A stretch of DNA of 64,000 nucleotides, from the NCBI RefSeq assembly GCF_000340215.1, contig NW_006921533.1:2543386-2607385 (forward strand), in the 5' to 3' direction. Shown here piece after piece: positions 12,526 to 23,686 of the stretch (position 1 is its first letter; the number at the start of each line of letters is the position of its first letter). The notes below the pieces were generated by a model that was not told where the DNA came from, ran no database searches, and saw nothing but the letters and a program-made list of their open reading frames with translations. Both the position numbers and the translations under genes were made by a program. The DNA is from Pseudocercospora fijiensis CIRAD86 (lineage: Eukaryota > Ascomycota > Dothideomycetes > Mycosphaerellales > Mycosphaerellaceae).

Positions 12526-15500
12526 ATGGCTCCCTCTACATTCGCCTCGGCTGCTGCCGGCAACAGTAACAGCAATTCGCAAGGTCCTACACGTGACGCT
12601 GCCAGCGACTGGTGAGTAGTGTCGGAGATGGAGCTCATGCAGCAGGAGGCGCTGGGAGGCGCAAAAGTGCTGGAAGCATGGAATATGCGCCATGGGGGAT
12701 CTGTATTGTGCACAATGGGGCCTAGGCTAATATATGCATGTGAAAAGGTCACGTAGAATGAACGGCGCGACACAGACATTCCGTAGACCATCTGGCGCAA
12801 CCGCCACTCCCTCCACTGTCCAGCAGCACGACGGCCCTCCTGCTCCCCGCTATGTCCCGCCACATCGGAACGGCACCCTTCCTGACACGCGATATAACAA
12901 AGATCAGCTCTTCGAATCGTTCAGAGTCCAGCAGTCGCTAGACGGAGGCCTGTCTGACGGGCTGTCAGAGCTGTTTGTGGGTGGCTTCAATCCAGACATG
13001 GCAAATGGGGGCTCAGCGAGCTGGGGCCGGAACGAGTACACTCGAGACCCTCCGCCTGGTCCGGACGTCTGCTGGGACAGAGATACTTCTCATGAGCCTC
13101 TTGGAATGCAAGAAATGGACGACGAGGAAAGAGAGGTAAGTTTGGAACACTCGAGATTCTACGCCTCGGTATCAGGGCATGCCACTGACACGCGCTCAAG
13201 TACTTTACAACTTCTGTCAACACGCCCATAAAGCCTGCAAGTAAGGAAAATCATTCAAACGGCATGCCTGGACGTAAGATTAGTATCTCGAACAGTGCGA
13301 CGACTCCTGGAGCTTTTGGACCTCTGTCGCCAAATGTGTCTCGTGGTGGCGCGCGACGTCGGGACACCAGTGATTCGTATCCATTTCCGCAGAACAATGT
13401 TTCTTCTCCTGGTGGCTTCCACCGCGACGATGGACGCGCTACTTCGCCCCCACCCTCGCTCCTCCGCAGGCGCACCGACCTGAACAAGCCTGAAGACAAG
13501 GACGGCGAGGAGAAAGGGTCAGCAGGGACACCTTTCGGGACGCTAAAACGGCACCAGATTGGCCCTCTTTCTGCCCAATTCCCTGCACCGGCTTCGCCGT
13601 GGACATCTGGCCCACAAAGCGCTGGCTTGTCACCCATGGGCTCATTTGGCAACTTCGGTCTGGGAAGCAACATTGGACAGCCTGGAACACCCACTGACAA
13701 GAGGCCTGGACTTGGCAGTGGGAGGTCTGAGAGCAGGTTCAAGAATGTCATGAGTAAAGACGGGGAGGAAAGCGGGATGAAGACTGTCGAAAGGAAGACG
13801 AGTATGTCTAGTCTGGCAAGAGTCAATGAGAATGAGTCGTGGCGGCCTGGAGATCGCATGGACCCGGCCAACGACTTTTTGGACGAAACTGAGGAGGACT
13901 TGCCTACTGGAAGTGCTGCACTTGCTGCTGATGCGGATATAAGCCCTCCACACCAACGACAAGGGTATCGCGGCTACGGGACCCCTAGTCGCCAAGGCAC
14001 ACATGACGATTTCGGATTCGGCGCCTTTGGCATGACTTCCGACAGCACCCACGCGTTCGGACAAGGATTCCATCCTGCCAGGGAAGCATTTCACCAGACT
14101 CCTGCACATCAGCGTGTTGGTCTGCAGCCAGAGGGAGCCAATGATCCCATGAGTCCGACCACCACCAATCCATACCAGTCACCAGAACAACATGGCATCG
14201 ATCGTTCGACCGAAGATACCGGAAGCGAGGGCAATGACTTGCAGAACAGCCACTTGCCCGGTCTTGGGCAATTCAACGTAGACCCAGGTCAGCAACTTGG
14301 AGGTCTGGGAGGAATCACCGCGCTTCCGAATCTTGGTCGTGCTCACGTTCAAGGCCCAGCCAGCGACCGCAGCCAGACCTCTAGCGTTGGTCCTCATCGC
14401 GCTTTTTCCGGCCTTGGAGGACTCAGTGGTCTCGGTAGCATTCCCAACATGCCAGGATCAGCGGGATGGCCTGTGTCGCAAGGTGGTCTTGGGACGCCAA
14501 GCAGACAAACTGCTGGTCTGTCTAACGCTTTTGGAGGAGGCATCTTTTCCAATCAGATGTTGGATTTGCAGTCACCGGGACTTGCTGGACTTGGTGGTGC
14601 TGGATTGATGAGTCCGCAAGGTGGATCATTCGGTGGCAGCAGAATGGCCAGCATGTTTCCGCCTCAAATGCAGGAGCAGATGCAGCATCAAAATCGAGAT
14701 GGAAGCAACGAAAAAGCTGCGCAACCTTTCGGTGGGCTGGGCGAATTTGGTCGCTCGACTGAAAGTCCCTTCGCAAATCAAGGCTTCAATGATCTTGCAG
14801 CAAAGGGTCAACATGATCCAAACGAGCTTCAGCGTCAGCAGGAGCAGCCTCAAACGACCGGCCAAAATCAGCCCCCTGGCAGTTCTGCGTCGAATCTCCC
14901 TCCTGCGCCACAGCAAAAGACGATGGTCATGCCAGATCGTATGCGATGGATCTACAAGGACCCTCAAGGCCAGACCCAAGGTCCATGGTCTGGCTTAGAG
15001 ATGCATGACTGGTACAAGGCAGGATTCTTCTCCCCAGAACTTCTGGTGAAGAAGTACGAGGATCTCGATTACGAGCCTCTCGCGCAGCTTATTAGGAGAA
15101 TTGGGAACTCTCGTGAGCCTTTCCTTGTCCCGCAGATTGGCATTCCGCACGGACAGACTGCTCCAAGTGGCCCTGGTGCATGGCCTGGTTCGATTGGATC
15201 TTCTGGCTCTGCACAACCACCTTTCGCATCCAGCTTCCCAAGCTTCGGCACCACCTTGACTGCGGATCAGCAGAATGCCCTCGAGCGTAGGAAGCAAGAG
15301 GAGCAGTATCTGATGGCTCGTCAGAAAGAGCATCTCGCCCAAGCTCAGATTGCGCAGCGAATGCAGATGCAAAGCGGAGGTCACCCTGGCATGGTTCCTG
15401 GTGGTCAGCTGCATCACCATAGCAGCGCTCATAGTCTGCAGTCTCAGCCAAGCTTTGGAAGCATCACAAGTCCAGCTGCTGGCTACCAACCAAGCCCCAT

Positions 15501-17325
15501 CCAAGGACCAACCTCAGCCGGACAAGGTCAGCAGCCGCAGGGATTCTTTGATAATTCCTTCCGTCAGCCTCAAGGAAGCGCCTTGGGCGCGGTCGGGGCG
15601 CCATCACTTGGTCACATTCGCGAGGAAGAGATTCCAAGCATGATGGACCGTATGGATCTAGGTACTCGACAGCAGACAGGTCAATTCGGTGCTCCAGGCC
15701 AGCCATTCCCGGGCCAACAAGGCCAGCAGCAGCCACAGCTGGATGCGCATGAAGGCAAGGTTCAGCAGATGCTGCATGACCGTAATCGCTTGCAACAGGA
15801 GCAAGCCGAACATGACGCACGACAAGAATCGAACGACCAGCAAGATGCTCAAGCTTCAGCGGAGCGACTTCAGCACTTCCACCAGCTGCAAAACGAAGCG
15901 TTGCAACAGGCTCAACATCAGATACAGGAAAAGTCAATCATCTCTCCCGCTCAACACGATACATCTGCGACTGAAAGCAGCGTTGGCTCTCCAGTACCAT
16001 CGGCGCACGCAGAGCAGCAACGTGCGCAAGAACCGCTGTCTTTGACCGAGCAGGTTCAGAAGGCTGCTTCCGCTAAGCATTCTCCAGCTCCACAACAGCC
16101 TGGCTTCCCTCTGCCATTCCCACCTCCAGCACTATCTCAATCACCACTGCCAGCGCCTTCCGCTCAGCGCACTGGTAGAGCATCCGTTGCAGATCAGCTG
16201 CAAACTGATGCACGTGATGCCTCCCAAACACCTTCGCTAGACACTCCAAGTGCTACAATTGCTCCCTGGGCCAAGGAACCAGCTGAAGCTCCCAAAGGTC
16301 CATCTCTCAAGGAGATTCAGGAGGCTGAGGCGAAGAAAGCTGCCGAGCAGGAAAAGATGGCTCTTGCTGCCAAGCGTGCTCAGCTTCAGCACGAGCGAGA
16401 ACTGGAAGCACAAGCGCAGGCTGTTCCAATCCAGCCAGGTATTCCTGCGTCCGCGACCTGGGGTGCGCCATCTCCAGCTACTCCCACCGGCTCCGGACCA
16501 GCTGCCTGGGCAAAGACCGCGCCAAAGTCGACTGGCACAACATCATCCAAGACGTTGGCACAGATTCAAAAGGAGGAAGAGGCTCGGAAGCGAAAACAGG
16601 CCGCTGCTGCCGCTTTGCAGGCACACGCCAATGCTATGAACGTTGTGTCTAGCCCTGCAGGCGGCAAGAGCTATGCCAATCTCGCAGGCAAAGTCTCTGC
16701 TACAACAGTCCAAGCCAGTGCTGGGGGCAGTGCATGGACTACTGTTGGCGCAAGTGGGAAGACCAAGACTCCTGCGCCTGCGCCTCCAGCAAGCCGGGCA
16801 GTAAGCTCAGGAGTTGTGCCTACTGTTGCAGCTCCAACCGCGCGTAAGATGACATCTCGCAGCACGACCTTGGGTACGCCTGGCGCCGTAAATGCACAAG
16901 AAGAATTCAAGAAGTGGGCTGTCAACGAGCTCCGGCCAGACCTCAAGAAGAGCTTCAATGGTAAGTCAAACAATATCGCTTCTCGTCGATGCCCTTCGCT
17001 AACTTTGTAAACAGCTGAGGCCTTTGTCGCCGAGCTTCTTCAGTACCCTCTCGAGATGGACCTGCTCGTTGATGCTGTTCACCAATCCTCGGAGACTATC
17101 GACACCCGCCACTTCGCCGAAGAATGGATTCGCCGCAAGCGCCTGGCCGACAAAGGTCTCGTCGATAACAGTATGCCAAAGACATCAAGCCCGGCGAATG
17201 CTAGTTCTAGTGCTGGTGGATGGAGCGAGGTCGCCAAGAAGGGTCCTTCGAAAGAACAGGCTAAGGAGGAAGCCAATGGCATGTTTAGAGTTGTTGCCGC
17301 TAAGAAGCGTGGTGGCAAGAGATGA
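12526..17325 (+). CDS. GYF-domain protein (SMY2/SYH1-like)
   Basis: Cytoplasmic adaptor of 1514 residues. GYF domains bind proline-rich (PPG-phi) motifs; yeast relatives Smy2/Syh1 act in mRNA quality control and translation-linked repression. Exons: 12526-12611, 12748-13135, 13201-16960 and 17015-17325. Junctions give SDWSRRMNGA, EERE-YFTT and FNAEAF, all in frame. The early segment TRYNKDQLFESFR is typical of fungal GYF proteins. The GYF domain itself is at about 739-800 (MRWIYKDPQGQTQGPWSGLEMHDWYKAGFF). The rest is low complexity: Gly/Pro/Ser-rich before the domain, Gln/Ala-rich with coiled-coil tendency after it. The C-terminal exon (LLQYPLEMDLLVDAVHQSSETIDTRHFAEEW, then the WSEVAKKG block) is a conserved end of this family. 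The first ATG is well placed, 86 nt before the first donor. Confidence 0.93.
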
Positions 17326-17535
17326 GATCATTTTTACAAGCTCAAGATGTCTCTCGTTGGTGGTATGTCTGATGATGCAGAGCGAAGCACGGCATGTACA
17401 AAGATTCTTGGCGGAGCATTATGCTCAAACACATTGTTCGGAAAAACATTCATTGTAGTGTAGGATAGACGAGGACTCAATCAACAAAGTCCTGTGCTGT
17501 GGTACACTGACTCTGCTCTTAGGGAAGCTATGGGA

Positions 17536-19965
17536 CTATCCGAGATGCAATCCTGTCGACAAACTCGGCGGTACATCTTCCTCCCTCGTACCCCAACTAC
17601 TCTCCTTATCCCCTAACACCAATTCCAGCGTGCCCCCGTTCAGGAAGAAATTATGATCAATCCAATTCTTCGTATACCTCTTCCCATTCAACTTCGCGCT
17701 CTGAATATACATCCTCTGATACGTCGGATCGAAATTCACATTCCGAATCCTCGCAACCTTGCCCGTCTGCGGATTCTTCACGGAAATCTCGGGGAAATAC
17801 GGAGGGATGATGAAATATACGTTTTGTCCCGCGTTGGGAAATGCTCCTAACATGCTCCACAGAACGAATGTTCCCATCGCTCCGCTATCGTCGTTTCCCG
17901 GAATTCCGTTAATGGTGCTGTTGAACATGGAGGGGATGTATTCGTGGGTTTTTGCCGAGGAAAGGGCGGGGCGGCCGGCGTAGTGGTAGAGGAAGGCGGT
18001 GAGGAAGGCTTGTTCGTCGCCCATGTATAGGACACCCGAGTTGTGGAGTTTGTTTAGCCGGGATAGGAAGGCTGAGCGGCCGCCGAGGAGGGTTATGAGG
18101 GATGCCATGTCGCCTGGGGTGAAGAAGAGGTAGAGCCATGGGGAGCCTTCGTATGTTTCGTGGCCTGTGGGGTTGAGGTAGCAGCCGTCGGGGTTGTTGA
18201 GTGGGCTGCAGAGGGTTGCGTTTTGGAAGGCGAATTTGCCGTTGGAGTAGCGTGGTTGAGGGAAGCCTTTGAATCCCATTGATTCGAGATCCGGGTTGAA
18301 GACGTTTTGCCAGTTGGATGCTCGGGAAGAGTATTTTTCGAAGTCCTCCTTTCGGTCGGTAGCGTTGCTCATCTGGGCGATGCAGAAGTCGTTGTAGGCG
18401 TATTCGACGGTTCGTGAGATGGAGCGTGTGTTCATGCCGCCGGAATCGGAGTCTTGGAATGGTATGTAGCCTTTTTCTTTCCAGCTTGAGAGGCTGCCTC
18501 GGCCTTCGACGTCCCAGTTCTTAGGTTGTACTTCGGCGTCTTTGATCAGGGCTTCGTAGGCGTGGTTCCAGTCTACGCCTTTGAGCTTTTTCACGAACGA
18601 GTCGACAATGACTACGTCGGCGTTTGAGCCACCTTGCGTTAGGCCTTTGCAGAAGGACATGCGACAGTCTGGCATCCAGCCCAAGTTCTTATATACGTCG
18701 AGTAGTGATCTGACCATGCGTGATTGGGAGACTGTATCGATGAGCATGTAGAGAGGGTGGACGCCGCGAAATGTGTCCCAAATACAATACCACGAATCGT
18801 AGTATGGTTCGGTGGAATTCCACCCCAGTTGGTTTTCGCCAGTGTAGTCTTGTGGACTCAAAAACGCTCGATACACACCAGACCAGAAGTTTCGCAAATG
18901 GCTTCTGTCCACGCCAGTCGAGTCGATTGTGATGGGTTTCAGTTTCGCTCTCCAAGCCTTTTGAGCTTGTTCCAAAATGCGGTTGAAGCTCCAGTCGGGG
19001 ATCTCTCTTTCGGCATTTTCGCAAGCACGTTCGACGCTGAGCCATGACAACCCGACTCTTACGTAGATATGATCTTTGCTGTCAACATCTGCAAGTCTTG
19101 CATAGATGCCTTGCTGTGGTGCGGCATATTGAGGAATAGACTCCGACGTGGTCGTGTTCGTGTATCCAGGCAGCACACTCGTGTTGAAGACTCCATAATC
19201 TTGGAGCTTGCCACCCCTGAAATCCACACATTGATAGGCTTTGTACGTGCCTTGGCCGAAAGATGGATTGAACTGGCCTTCTGCAGTGATTCGTCCGGTC
19301 TCAGGATCGATAGCCACGGATCTCTCACCAACCGATGAAGGCAGATCAGATGCATCCAGGGTCAGTACTGGATTCGTGGTCGATGTGGTTTCGTTGAAGG
19401 AGAAACGGAAGATGGATACTCGCTCTCCTGCGGTCATCTCTGCTCTGATGCCATTTTCGAGAGTGATGGTGAAGTAGCCAGGGGACGCGTAGACACACGT
19501 CGGGTCGTATGCCTTTGCCCTGTCCCATCGGCTCATGTAACACTCCGTGATATTTGGACAAGATGGATGCAGCCAAATGGGGAAATTGCCCATGCTGGGA
19601 CTCCCTCCCGTTCCAGAATCGTGTAAAGACGAGAATCCCGCGACGGGCGACTGATCGAAAGCGAATCCTCCCATCTTCTCGGTGCCAGTGACATCGGCAA
19701 CGGGCTTTGCCATGCCAAAAGGTAAGCTTGCTCCTGCAAATACATGGCCGCCGGGACCTGTTCCAATTAGGGGATCAATATACTGTAGAATGTCTTCGGG
19801 GGCGTTTCCAGCCAGACTTCCATGAATCCAGAAGGCAATGATGATGATCAATAGCATTAGGCAGAGGAGGATGGCCCAGGACAGCGGTTCCAGAAAGATA
19901 CTTAACGGCGGTCGTCTAGGCGTGCGATCCCCAATGGGAAGGTATGCTTGCATTCGTCGGCGCAT
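17536..19965 (-). CDS. Glycoside hydrolase family 92 exo-alpha-mannosidase, membrane-anchored
   Basis: Uninterrupted 809-codon gene. GH92 enzymes are Ca2+-dependent inverting alpha-mannosidases acting mainly on alpha-1,2-linked mannose of N-glycans or mannoproteins. A single N-terminal helix (about 28-50, AILLCLMLLIIIIAFWIHG) after a basic stretch predicts a type II membrane protein or uncleaved signal anchor, with the catalytic part in the lumen or outside. The N-terminal lobe carries IDPLIGTGPGGHVFAGASLPFGM (start about 63) and the C-terminal lobe GIPGNDDSGAMGTFVLWSMLGAFP (about 684-707), a GH92 hallmark. Multiple N-x-S/T sites fit a secretory protein. Its 3' end converges on the GYF gene 210 bp away. 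Its promoter side abuts the hAT/Gypsy RIP block within 300 bp but is not itself RIP-mutated. Confidence 0.93.
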   Translation of the reverse strand: MRRRMQAYLPIGDRTPRRPPLSIFLEPLSWAILLCLMLLIIIIAFWIHGSLAGNAPEDILQYIDPLIGTGPGGHVFAGASLPFGMAKPVADVTGTEKMGGFAFDQSPVAGFSSLHDSGTGGSPSMGNFPIWLHPSCPNITECYMSRWDRAKAYDPTCVYASPGYFTITLENGIRAEMTAGERVSIFRFSFNETTSTTNPVLTLDASDLPSSVGERSVAIDPETGRITAEGQFNPSFGQGTYKAYQCVDFRGGKLQDYGVFNTSVLPGYTNTTTSESIPQYAAPQQGIYARLADVDSKDHIYVRVGLSWLSVERACENAEREIPDWSFNRILEQAQKAWRAKLKPITIDSTGVDRSHLRNFWSGVYRAFLSPQDYTGENQLGWNSTEPYYDSWYCIWDTFRGVHPLYMLIDTVSQSRMVRSLLDVYKNLGWMPDCRMSFCKGLTQGGSNADVVIVDSFVKKLKGVDWNHAYEALIKDAEVQPKNWDVEGRGSLSSWKEKGYIPFQDSDSGGMNTRSISRTVEYAYNDFCIAQMSNATDRKEDFEKYSSRASNWQNVFNPDLESMGFKGFPQPRYSNGKFAFQNATLCSPLNNPDGCYLNPTGHETYEGSPWLYLFFTPGDMASLITLLGGRSAFLSRLNKLHNSGVLYMGDEQAFLTAFLYHYAGRPALSSAKTHEYIPSMFNSTINGIPGNDDSGAMGTFVLWSMLGAFPNAGQNVYFIIPPYFPEISVKNPQTGKVARIRNVNFDPTYQRMYIQSAKLNGKRYTKNWIDHNFFLNGGTLELVLGDKESSWGTREEDVPPSLSTGLHLG

Positions 19966-20254
19966 GATGGAGTGTGAACGGCGTGCAGCGCTTCGGTCAC
20001 CAGCACTGTCATCATTTAACTCAATAGAATAGCGTCTTCGAAAGGCGCCTGTGTCAAAGGCTCAAAGCCAAGCGCATGGATCAAGGTACTTTCAGGGACA
20101 AGGAACACAAAATTGGCAAGTCTGGATAGAATATTCTAGTGCCAAGACGTGGTAGGGAGAGAGTGCAGTAGTGTCCTCTGCATCGCCTGTTCGTCTGCTT
20201 CGAGGGTGGCTTCGGATTCAACCGACGGCATAATCGACATCACCACTGCAGACT

Positions 20255-20291
20255 CACGGTGTTTTTAATTTCCGGACTTATAAACACCGTG
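20255..20291. repeat. Perfect 10-bp inverted repeat at the edge of the RIP block
   Basis: CACGGTGTTT (20255-20264) and AAACACCGTG (20282-20291) form a stem around a 17-nt loop. It sits exactly where host composition changes to RIP composition. It could be a terminus of the outer transposon or a host hairpin used as insertion target. Confidence 0.6.
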
Positions 20292-20324
20292 TACACTATA
20301 TAGACATACACGAGGTGCGGATTG

Positions 20325-20394
20325 GTTAGCAGGTAGGGCAGTTATTATAGCGTATTCTAGCTAGTAGATAGGGCAGTTAATATAGCGTATTCTA
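20325..20394. repeat. Tandem pair of 35-bp units
   Basis: Copies at 20325-20359 and 20360-20394 (GTTAGCAGGTAGGGCAGTTA... and GCTAGTAGATAGGGCAGTTA...). They share the unit AGGGCAGTTAWTATAGCGTATTCTA and differ mostly by transitions. The unit resembles the first 45 bp of the Gypsy LTR after TGTTAG, so this may be a remnant of a related LTR. Confidence 0.55.
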
Positions 20395-22205
20395 TACAAA
20401 TTACCTAGACAAAGAAAATAAGAGATATAGAGCGTAAATAGTAATGTTCTAGGTATATAAAGTAGGCCCTACTAGCTATTACTATCGATAGTAAGGCTAA
20501 TAGTATTACTATTACTATCGCTATAGCCTCGAGTAGACTCTAAGTCGCTTTATAGCTTAAAGACCTCTTATAGTATATCCTATAGGTCTATATAACTATC
20601 GTCTATAGGCTTATTACTATCTAGTCGATACTTAATTCTTAGGTTCTAGTAGACGAAGACTAACTTCTTAAGTATATTACAGCTTAACCTAGTACGCTTA
20701 AGTAACTAAATAGGGCTATAAGTAGACTAGTTACGCTTAGTAGTACTAGCTACTAGATATAGAGACAACGCTAGTATATAGAGACTAGTAAGCTTACAAT
20801 ACGAGTCTTAGAAGCTACTAGACTACTATAATAATAGTATTAGACTCTTTCTAGCTACCTATATAGTAGGGCTACTAAATAGACCTTATCGGCTATAGAG
20901 TATAAAGATATTATTTAGAAGTTGTCTAGCGCGTATATAGACCTTATTAGCCGACTCTTTATAGTCCGGATAGATAGCGGATATAAGTTATTAGCTACTA
21001 TAGTACTCGACGAGGAAAGGAGTAAAGGATCGGACTTCTAAGATCCTCGTTAGTAGTAATAAGGAACTATTTATCGGGATCGGAGCGCTCGGATATATTA
21101 GCGAGATAGGTAATTAGTATAATAGGCTAATAACTAAAGGCATTACTAGTCCGCTAGAGTATTCTATATAGTGCCCTATACTTATAGCTTCTCCTAGTAT
21201 ATTTCGATATAGACCTCTTTTTCCTTATTTAAGACGAGGTTTAGCGCTTTATTAACTACTATATTTATTAGCTAGCGCTAGTTGCTATATATATATAGTA
21301 GCTTAGGTCTATCGAACTCGAGTACGATAGCAACTCTAAGGGATAGCTCTATAAGGTCGGAGTAGCTAAGGAAGGAAGAAGTTAGCTATAAGAGGTTAAA
21401 TTTAGGCTTTAGTACTTACTCTTTTAAATTACGCTAAAACTAGTCCTCTTCGTATACCTCGTATATCTCTAACTATATCTGCCGCTACGTAGAGCTCGCT
21501 CCTACTAGTAGGCGGTACTCGTAGTACGCTTAGAGTTCTTCTATCTAGTATTTACTAATAAGGACGCTTTTATAGTAATATAGGTCGGCTTACTAGTAGA
21601 TATCTCTAGGAACCTAAAATGCCGCACTTTACCCTTAGAAATGTCCTATAGTATCTTAAAGGCAAGATTAGTATATTTAGAGCACTCTATAGTAGGTTTA
21701 GTATTAGAAACAATACGTTAGATAGTAGTTATACTAGTATTAAAGCAGTATAGGTTAGAAACTAGAAGCTAAGTATAGTAGGCGGTATATCCTATTCTAA
21801 CTAGGTTAAACTAGCCCTAGATACTACCGGACGTACTAAGTCTTATTAGCGCTTCTTAGCTAGCTAGTTAGCGCGATCCGTAAGAGGCAAGCCTAATCTC
21901 TAGCTTTCGAAATATACCTCTTTAGTCGCCGCCTTTATTACTAGCGTATTATTAGTAACTATACTAACTGTCTTGCCTACCGGAAAGCGCTTAATAACGT
22001 CTATAAGGCCTTTAGCGTAGTACTAAGTATTACTCCTAATAGCGCCGGTAAGCCTAGACTATATAAACTACGCCGCTCGAGGCGTAACTACGAGATAATT
22101 AATAACTAAGCGATAAGCGGGATTAGACTAGCTATTAGTTACGATATAGAGCTACGTAATTTTATTAACCTTTACTATTATCTCCTTGTTTAGTCGCTTA
22201 CAAAT

Positions 22206-22394
22206 TGTGAGAAGGGTTATGTTAGTAGGTAGATAGGGTAGTAGTTAATTAGTATAGTATTCGATAGAGATCTAAGAGGAGAGGGAGGAAGGTAGGCTAG
22301 TTGGCCTAACGCTAAGCGCCAAGCCCTGCCTAAGGCATTAGGACCCTAGCTTTACTCGGCCTAGTCACATGCCAATTACGTATAGCCTCTAACA
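22206..22394 (-). repeat. Gypsy 3' LTR (in element orientation)
   Basis: 189 bp, begins TGTTAGAGGC and ends CTTCTCACA on the minus strand. Compared with its partner it carries four of the ten RIP-type differences. It keeps many CA and TG dinucleotides, unlike the internal region. Confidence 0.93.
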
Positions 22395-23686
22395 TACGCT
22401 TCCCTTCTAAAGGCCGCGCCCTCGTAGCCTGTCTATGTCCTACGACCTCTATTGCCGCTAACTTAGCAAGTCTAATAAGCTGCTTAGCCCGCGCTAAATT
22501 GAACACTTAACTACCTAATTATGTAACTATATTAAACCTTACCTTCTAATACAATGTCTAACTCTAACTACGCTATCCTTGTATATAATAAAGTAAAGGG
22601 ATATAAGGCTACAAGAATTGAGGGCCCTCGACTAATTATAATACGAGCGCGCCTTCCCTACTATAATAGGTAGGCGTACGAGGTATTGTAGCACTGCCTC
22701 CGTTCTAAGTAATGTCGTTCCGAGTTCTCTACGTCTACTCTAAAAGACCTAGAAATGTCCGCTCCGAGGGTTTGTCCGTTCCGAGGGTTGTTCTTATTGT
22801 TATAAGGACTATTATTTACTATCGTAGTTTCACTAGCCTAAATTAGTTAGGTTTAGCAGCCTTTAAGTGTTAACTAATTATATCTTTTTAAAAAACTCAG
22901 TTCTTCTAGTTTCTATAGGTAAAGGCTATTATAAGTATAGTAGTAGAGGTTCGCCTCGCTTAAAGGGTTAGATAGATCGAGGAGTAACCTATTGTCCGCA
23001 AGATCGACCCCGGCTAGCTTAGCTCTATAGTTTTTGCCCTTAGTTAGTCTATTAGTCGCTTAATCTTTTAGGCGGCTTAAAGTTTTAACTTAGCCTTAAA
23101 GTTTTAATCAAACCTTTAATAGGTTCAATCTTTTAACTTAGTTAGTATAGTAGTTTAGGCTCGTAGTGTAGGTAAGGTTGACAATAGCAGCGAGCAGGTA
23201 ATGTTAATAACGGCGGCGCTAGTCGTCTTAGCGCTAACTTTACCTTGCTTCTAATTTCCTTCTTTAACTAACAATAACTCGGTAATACTGTTACTAATAT
23301 AGCTGTGCCCTTCCTTTTTTAAATAGCAATACACTCCGCAACACTGTTACTAATATAGCCGCGCCGGCCGCCGGTATACTACTAGCTCGTAGCGCGACAC
23401 TATTATCTTCGATAGGATAAAGAAATAAGAGGGGGACCTAATACTAGGAGGAGGCCCTATAGGGCGCATTAGTAAAGAGGTAGAGCCCTTGAAAGAGCAT
23501 GCGATTAGTTAACGCGTTATAGCGCGCTTATTAATACTCGGTGCGCGTTTACTATAGTAGTGTAGTCTTATTGTCCTAGTTTGCCGGCCTCTAATTAGCT
23601 AGCTAATAGCACCCCGGGGGTAGTATTATTCCTAAGCCTTAGTAACATTACGAGCTTTTAGCCTTCTTCTTGTTCTTTACGCTAGT

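Noticed and set aside
11897..12526. 209-codon minus-strand frame in the divergent region
   Set aside because: Overlaps other frames in all directions and has no recognisable feature.
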